In this document: positions 42,583 to 46,284 of the stretch, in pieces
Numbering within the stretch: position 1 is the stretch's first letter
Layout: each line of letters opens with the position of its first letter
NCBI GenBank assembly: GCA_934621605.1
Contig: CAKTUZ010000022.1
Location: 1 to 46,284, forward strand
Reading direction: 5' to 3'
DNA: 46,284 bases
Source: an uncultured bacterium
GTDB taxonomy: Bacteria; Vulcanimicrobiota; Xenobia; Xenobiales; Xenobiaceae
The notes under the pieces: generated by a model
The model's database searches: none
What the model saw: the letters and a program-made list of their open reading frames with translations, nothing else
Told to the model about the DNA's origin: nothing
Made by a program: the position numbers and the translations under genes

Positions 42583-44025
42583 ATGAGCCATACTTTAATT
42601 GACGAAGACACGATTGCTTCTCTGGCACCTTCACCAGCGGCATTAAAAAACGGACGTTTATTATCTGAAACAGGCAAATTTTCTAACCATTACCAATCGA
42701 CTGACGGTACGCTCTATTGGGCTGAATGTGCAGGCAGTGGCAAAAGTACATACCAAACTTCCGCAGATTTTGCCGACCCAGCAAAACCGATTTGCCGTTG
42801 CTCTTGCCCAAGTAGGCAATTTCCTTGCAAACACTCTCTAGGGCTACTTTACGAAATTGCTATAGGCAAAAATTTTGCTATAGCCGACATTCCCCTAAAT
42901 TTGCAAGAAAAACGTCGCAAACTTCAGCAAAAAAATGAAAATAAAAAAATTGCAGCTACTAAACCTAAAGTTACTAATACTTCTGCACAAAAAAAGAAAA
43001 TCGCCAAGCAATTGGAAGGCTTAGCCTTAGCTGAAACTGTAATAGATGAATTGCTCAATTCAGGATTGACAACTCTAGGTGGAAGCTCACTGGACAGTTA
43101 TCAAAAATTGGCCAAAAATTTTAGTAGTTGTTATCTACCAGGAATACAAACAGCTTTTTTGCGTATGGCCTTAGCAGTAGAACATTTGCAAAGTAATCCT
43201 CAAGAAGCTGATAAACAGTATAATTTTGTTTTGCAAACTCTTATCACTTTACATTCAACTATAAAAAAATCAAAAGTTCTTTTGCAAAAGCAACTTGATG
43301 GTCAAGAAAGCACTCCTGAAGAAGCTATTTTATTCGAAGCTTTAGGCGGAGTATGGCGCTCCGAAGATTTGCGCAACTTAGGTTTAGTGCGTCGAAATGT
43401 AAAATTAGCACAATTGTCTTTTGATGTTTCCTTAGATGAAGCCAAGCAAGAATACATAGAACGCGCTTTTTGGATCGATATTGACAATGGTACTATTTAC
43501 CATACGCTAAATTTGCGTCCAGTTAGAGCTTTAAAGTATGTAAAAGCTTCTGATAGTTGTTTCAGTTTATTGGAAGTAGCTGAATTACTTATTTATCCTG
43601 GAGGTTTAAATCGACGCGTTCGCTGGGACGAATGTGCCAAATATCCTCTTGAGGATAAAATTAAACTCCATTTGCCCACTTTAGCAGAAGAAAATATTGC
43701 TGTAGCTGTAAAAAAAGCTAAAGGCCAATTTAAAAATACACTTTTTCCTAAATATTTGCCCATTCTCTTGCCTATAGCTCAAATTGCCTATAATGAAGAC
43801 ACACCAATTTTAGTAGACCCTATCGGAAATCGTATAGTTGTTCGCCATAGCCAATTAGACGGTAAAAAATATGATACTATAGCTTCTTTAAAGCATTTTC
43901 CTTTACCTATAGATAGTGGCTGTGCCGCTTTCGGCTTACTTTTCTACGATAATTCTGACTATTCAATTTGCTTTGATCCCTACAGTATAATTGCCAACGG
44001 CCAGATCGTCCGCTTAATGTTTTAA
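42583..44025 (+). CDS. SWIM zinc-finger protein (YehQ-like)
   Basis: 480 residues from the ATG at 42583 (AAAGGG 7 bases upstream), 4 bases after the VWA gene; the open frame extends seven codons further into that gene. The SWIM motif is Cys73-x-Cys75-x6-Cys82-x-His84 (CSCPSRQFPCKH), expected to bind zinc and to mediate DNA or protein contact. A Lys-rich linker (about 100-145) precedes a helical, then mixed C-terminal part. It is shorter than E. coli YehQ, and the next gene may supply the missing part. Confidence 0.8.
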   Translation: MSHTLIDEDTIASLAPSPAALKNGRLLSETGKFSNHYQSTDGTLYWAECAGSGKSTYQTSADFADPAKPICRCSCPSRQFPCKHSLGLLYEIAIGKNFAIADIPLNLQEKRRKLQQKNENKKIAATKPKVTNTSAQKKKIAKQLEGLALAETVIDELLNSGLTTLGGSSLDSYQKLAKNFSSCYLPGIQTAFLRMALAVEHLQSNPQEADKQYNFVLQTLITLHSTIKKSKVLLQKQLDGQESTPEEAILFEALGGVWRSEDLRNLGLVRRNVKLAQLSFDVSLDEAKQEYIERAFWIDIDNGTIYHTLNLRPVRALKYVKASDSCFSLLEVAELLIYPGGLNRRVRWDECAKYPLEDKIKLHLPTLAEENIAVAVKKAKGQFKNTLFPKYLPILLPIAQIAYNEDTPILVDPIGNRIVVRHSQLDGKKYDTIASLKHFPLPIDSGCAAFGLLFYDNSDYSICFDPYSIIANGQIVRLMF

Positions 44026-44046
44026 AAGGGAGTGCCTAAAAAAATA

Positions 44047-45765
44047 ATGAATTTGCAAACTTTACTCGATCTAAAAAAACAACTTGATCGCTTAGCTATA
44101 GCAGGCACCTCTCTATTAGCTGACGATTTTCGTTTGCCAAAGAGTTTAGAAGCTCTGGCCCCTTTAGCTGCAGCTAGTCCTGTTTTTGCCAAAATTAGCG
44201 AAGGACTAAAAAATTTGCTAGAAGCTCCACCAGAAAATCGCAATTTCATTTTGCTAGACCTATTAGCTTTAGTAAACGCTGTAGTTTATACCCAAGGCAG
44301 CTTCGGATGCGTAGGCGAAATAACAGAACAGAAAATAGAACCAGGACAATACTTAGAATTAAATTATACCAAATTAAAAGAAATTTTAGATCCCATTACT
44401 GGTAAAGGCAGCGGTCGTTTCGTTCCTATCCAAGAGCTATGGAATAATTGTCCTGAATATTTTGCCGACTATAGGGTTATTTCTCGTTTAATAAACGCCT
44501 TAGATGAAAATTATGCGGAATTAGGCACACTCTATGTCAAAATTTTGCACCATCAACTTAAAGAAGGAAATTTTAATCCCAAGCTTTTGGAAGAGAATTT
44601 TGATCCAGAAGGCAAACGCTCTATGATCCGGCGCGTCCAATTGCTAGCCTACGCAACCGAAGAACAAAACTGGCTCTTAGAGCAATTGCCAAAAGCTAAA
44701 AAAGGTGTCAAAGAAGCCATTCTTCTGGCTTTGGGTAAACACAACGCCAATTTGTCTATATTGCTAGATTTAGCCAATACAGAAAAAGGTAAAAATTATC
44801 AAGCGGTTCTTAGAGCGTTAGCCCATATCGATACTTATCAAACTAAAACTTTATGGGAAAAAGAGTTCGAGAAAGATCCTCTGGCAACTATACAATTACT
44901 AGCCGGCTCCACCGCTCCACTAGCTATAGAATTAGCTTCTCAATTTCTCTTGGAAATTATGCAAAATTTAGCCAATGAGCAGAAGCAAGAGAAAGCCATA
45001 AACGCTTTTCCTCATTGCCTGGAAGCTATGATCGGTAAATGGAATGCTGAGAGTATAAATGTTTGGAGCCAAGCTGCACAATATGCCAAACATATTTACA
45101 GAACCCCTTCAAATTGCGGTGCAACTACAACTATGTTGGCTTCAGCTCTAGCCAAAAGTTTAGTAGTAAATCCTTGTGATGAGGCTAAAGCTACTGCCCA
45201 ATATCTAGCAGAACAATATCCAGCCTTTTTGTGCGCTGGCTTTTTAGCTGATGCTCTGACTTTATCTAGCGAAGAGCTATACGATAAATATGCTAATAAA
45301 ATTGTCCATAAGTCCTTAATAAGGTGGGAAACTAAAGACAAAAAAGCCATTCGCTTGCAAATTACGGCAGCTATTTCGTGGATTTATCATAGTGAACTTC
45401 ACAAATGCGATGGTATTCCTTACAGTTACCATGATTATCTAACTAATATAGTCTTTGATAAATTCCAACCTATTAACAAACTTGATTTACGCTGGTTTAG
45501 TTTGCTAACCGCTCCCGATGTTGGTCGTCCAGAATCTGCAGATTCTTACTTTACCGATCTTCCGCAAATTGGCGGTATGTACTATTCTTTGGAGCAAATT
45601 ATGGCTTGGCTTATTGATGCTGACGATCAAGCTCGCTGTAAAATTATCGGCGATTTCTTATACAAAAGCGCCAAAAAAGAAAAAAATATTTGGATAAAAG
45701 CCGATTATTGTAAATATCTTAAACAATGCGGCTGTAATGATTCTGACTTAGCTTTTTTGCAATAG
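44047..45765 (+). CDS. DUF5691-like helical repeat protein
   Basis: 572 residues from the ATG at 44047; a GTG at 44032 is in frame but lies inside the apparent ribosome binding site AAGGGAG. The protein is almost wholly alpha-helical, with paired helices reminiscent of HEAT-like repeats (for example KKGVKEAILLALGKHNANLSILLDLAN). Placement right after a SWIM gene is typical of DUF5691. No catalytic motif is visible; a scaffold role is inferred. It is the last gene of the cluster. Confidence 0.6.
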   Translation: MNLQTLLDLKKQLDRLAIAGTSLLADDFRLPKSLEALAPLAAASPVFAKISEGLKNLLEAPPENRNFILLDLLALVNAVVYTQGSFGCVGEITEQKIEPGQYLELNYTKLKEILDPITGKGSGRFVPIQELWNNCPEYFADYRVISRLINALDENYAELGTLYVKILHHQLKEGNFNPKLLEENFDPEGKRSMIRRVQLLAYATEEQNWLLEQLPKAKKGVKEAILLALGKHNANLSILLDLANTEKGKNYQAVLRALAHIDTYQTKTLWEKEFEKDPLATIQLLAGSTAPLAIELASQFLLEIMQNLANEQKQEKAINAFPHCLEAMIGKWNAESINVWSQAAQYAKHIYRTPSNCGATTTMLASALAKSLVVNPCDEAKATAQYLAEQYPAFLCAGFLADALTLSSEELYDKYANKIVHKSLIRWETKDKKAIRLQITAAISWIYHSELHKCDGIPYSYHDYLTNIVFDKFQPINKLDLRWFSLLTAPDVGRPESADSYFTDLPQIGGMYYSLEQIMAWLIDADDQARCKIIGDFLYKSAKKEKNIWIKADYCKYLKQCGCNDSDLAFLQ

Positions 45766-46208
45766 CTTATAGCTTTTTTTGCATTCTAGCAGCGCCAGTT
45801 AGTGTTTGGCCAGCTTATTTGCTATGTTTGCGCTTACTCGTTGCGTTGGCTGCGTAGTTTTCAGCTTAGAGACGCTAATTTAGTGTTCCGCCCGCCCATT
45901 AGCTATTTCGTGCTAGCTTCATTTTTTGCCATATCTACGCTCCGGCTGACTGGCCACAAAGTGGCCAGAGGCCTGCGCTACCGATATGGCGAAAAAATTG
46001 CGCTATAAGTTTTGGCTGCGGGGCTAGTGTTCATGTTGGCTAGCTCCAGCAGCGGCTCTTCCAGGCTCGAACTGGCCTAACGGCCAATGTTCTTCGCCTT
46101 CCATTCGCCGCTGCCTCCGCCTGTTGGTTGAAAAACTACATTGTATATAAAAACTTGGGGAAATTATAAAAAATGGATTATCACTAAAAGCAAAACTAAA
46201 AACAAAAA
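45766..46208. other. Non-coding, palindrome-rich tail with degenerate repeats
   Basis: No convincing gene lies here. A motif beginning TTAGTGTT occurs at 45799 and 45880 (22 of 29 bases identical), with weaker relatives at 46024 (CTAGTGTT) and 46085. Nested hairpins: GCCATATC/GATATGGC (45928-45935, 45983-45990) around CTGGCCAC/GTGGCCAG (45950-45957, 45961-45968); and GCAGCGGC/GCCGCTGC (46049-46056, 46107-46114) around GAACTGGCC/GGCCA..GTTC (46069-46092). The composition is more GC-rich than the cluster before it. Confidence 0.6.
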
Positions 46209-46277
46209 TGCGGATTGTAAAATTAAGTTGAACACATAAAAAAACCATAGCCTCGCTCATGTGGTAGAGTATATCTG
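46209..46277. repeat. Right arm of the 69-bp terminal inverted repeat
   Basis: Exact reverse complement of bases 1-69; seven further bases follow to the window end. Confidence 0.9.
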
Positions 46278-46284
46278 CAACAAA

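Noticed and set aside
45802..46008. Open frame of 68 codons in the right tail
   Set aside because: It crosses the hairpins and repeats, lacks a ribosome binding site, and has no recognisable domain.
46073..46114. Integron attC-like site (GCCTAAC next to a palindrome)
   Set aside because: The required paired GTTRRRY core at the other side is not at the right place, and no integrase or cassette is seen.
46244..46284. tRNA-like D-arm (GCTCATGTGGTAGAGT) in the terminal repeat
   Set aside because: The D-stem pairs, but position 9 and the residue corresponding to U33 do not fit, and the anticodon stem cannot be formed before the window ends.
1..46284. CRISPR arrays, rRNA and complete tRNA genes
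   Set aside because: None seen on reading; the only regular repeat is the 42-bp coding unit, which has no spacers.

Overview
This window looks like a piece of bacterial chromosome, not a plasmid or phage. It is moderately AT-rich and dense, uses GTG and TTG starts beside ATG, and shows clear Shine-Dalgarno sites. Housekeeping genes are scattered through it: fabF, rnc, yggU-type DUF167, mnmA, miaB, galE, a long-type hpf and an S41 protease. A PerR-type regulator, a large rubrerythrin fusion and a charge-stripped complex I remnant suggest an anaerobic or microaerophilic fermentative bacterium. Signal peptides and a lipoprotein are present. I cannot name the phylum from sequence alone. The two ends carry a 69-bp perfect inverted repeat, so this is probably a whole contig cut at a repeat.

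Layout. 1-2720: left repeat arm, a small Gln/Gly/Ala-rich protein, a GT-C-like membrane protein and a small secreted protein. 2830-4700: a circularly permuted ATP-grasp protein, then the decayed tail of an IS605-type tnpB. 4845-13301 (+): one long operon-like run with a membrane-anchored beta-propeller, a beta-propeller lipoprotein, five short membrane proteins resembling NuoA, H, J, K and N (in canonical order, without any redox subunit or L/M), and an MFS transporter. 13448-16377 (-): a small hypothetical gene, DUF167, rnc and fabF. 16641-20087: a secreted protein, the flavin reductase-rubredoxin-rubredoxin-rubrerythrin fusion, and divergent perR. 20255-25791 (-): an operon of a PP-loop ATPase, two paralogous membrane proteins flanking a radical SAM protein, and mnmA. 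25992-31774: a degenerate metallophosphatase-like protein, galE, an orphan DNA methyltransferase, a secreted prolyl oligopeptidase and an ECF transporter S component. 31867-36151 (-): miaB, S41 protease, a four-motif CxxC protein and hpf. 36798-37886: an anchored hypothetical protein. 38031-45765 (+): a tight five-gene cluster of MoxR ATPase, DUF5682-like, VWA, SWIM and DUF5691-like genes, similar to E. coli yehL-yehM-yehP-yehQ. The last 500 bases are non-coding and rich in palindromes.

Most interesting points: (1) a complex I-like membrane cluster without redox genes, in which the key charged residues are replaced although the frames stay open, including Gln at both essential NuoK glutamate positions; (2) the radical SAM/PP-loop/twin-membrane-protein operon; (3) the five-gene MoxR-VWA-SWIM cluster; (4) the rubrerythrin fusion with a strong internal ribosome-binding site and a near-perfect PerR box between it and perR.
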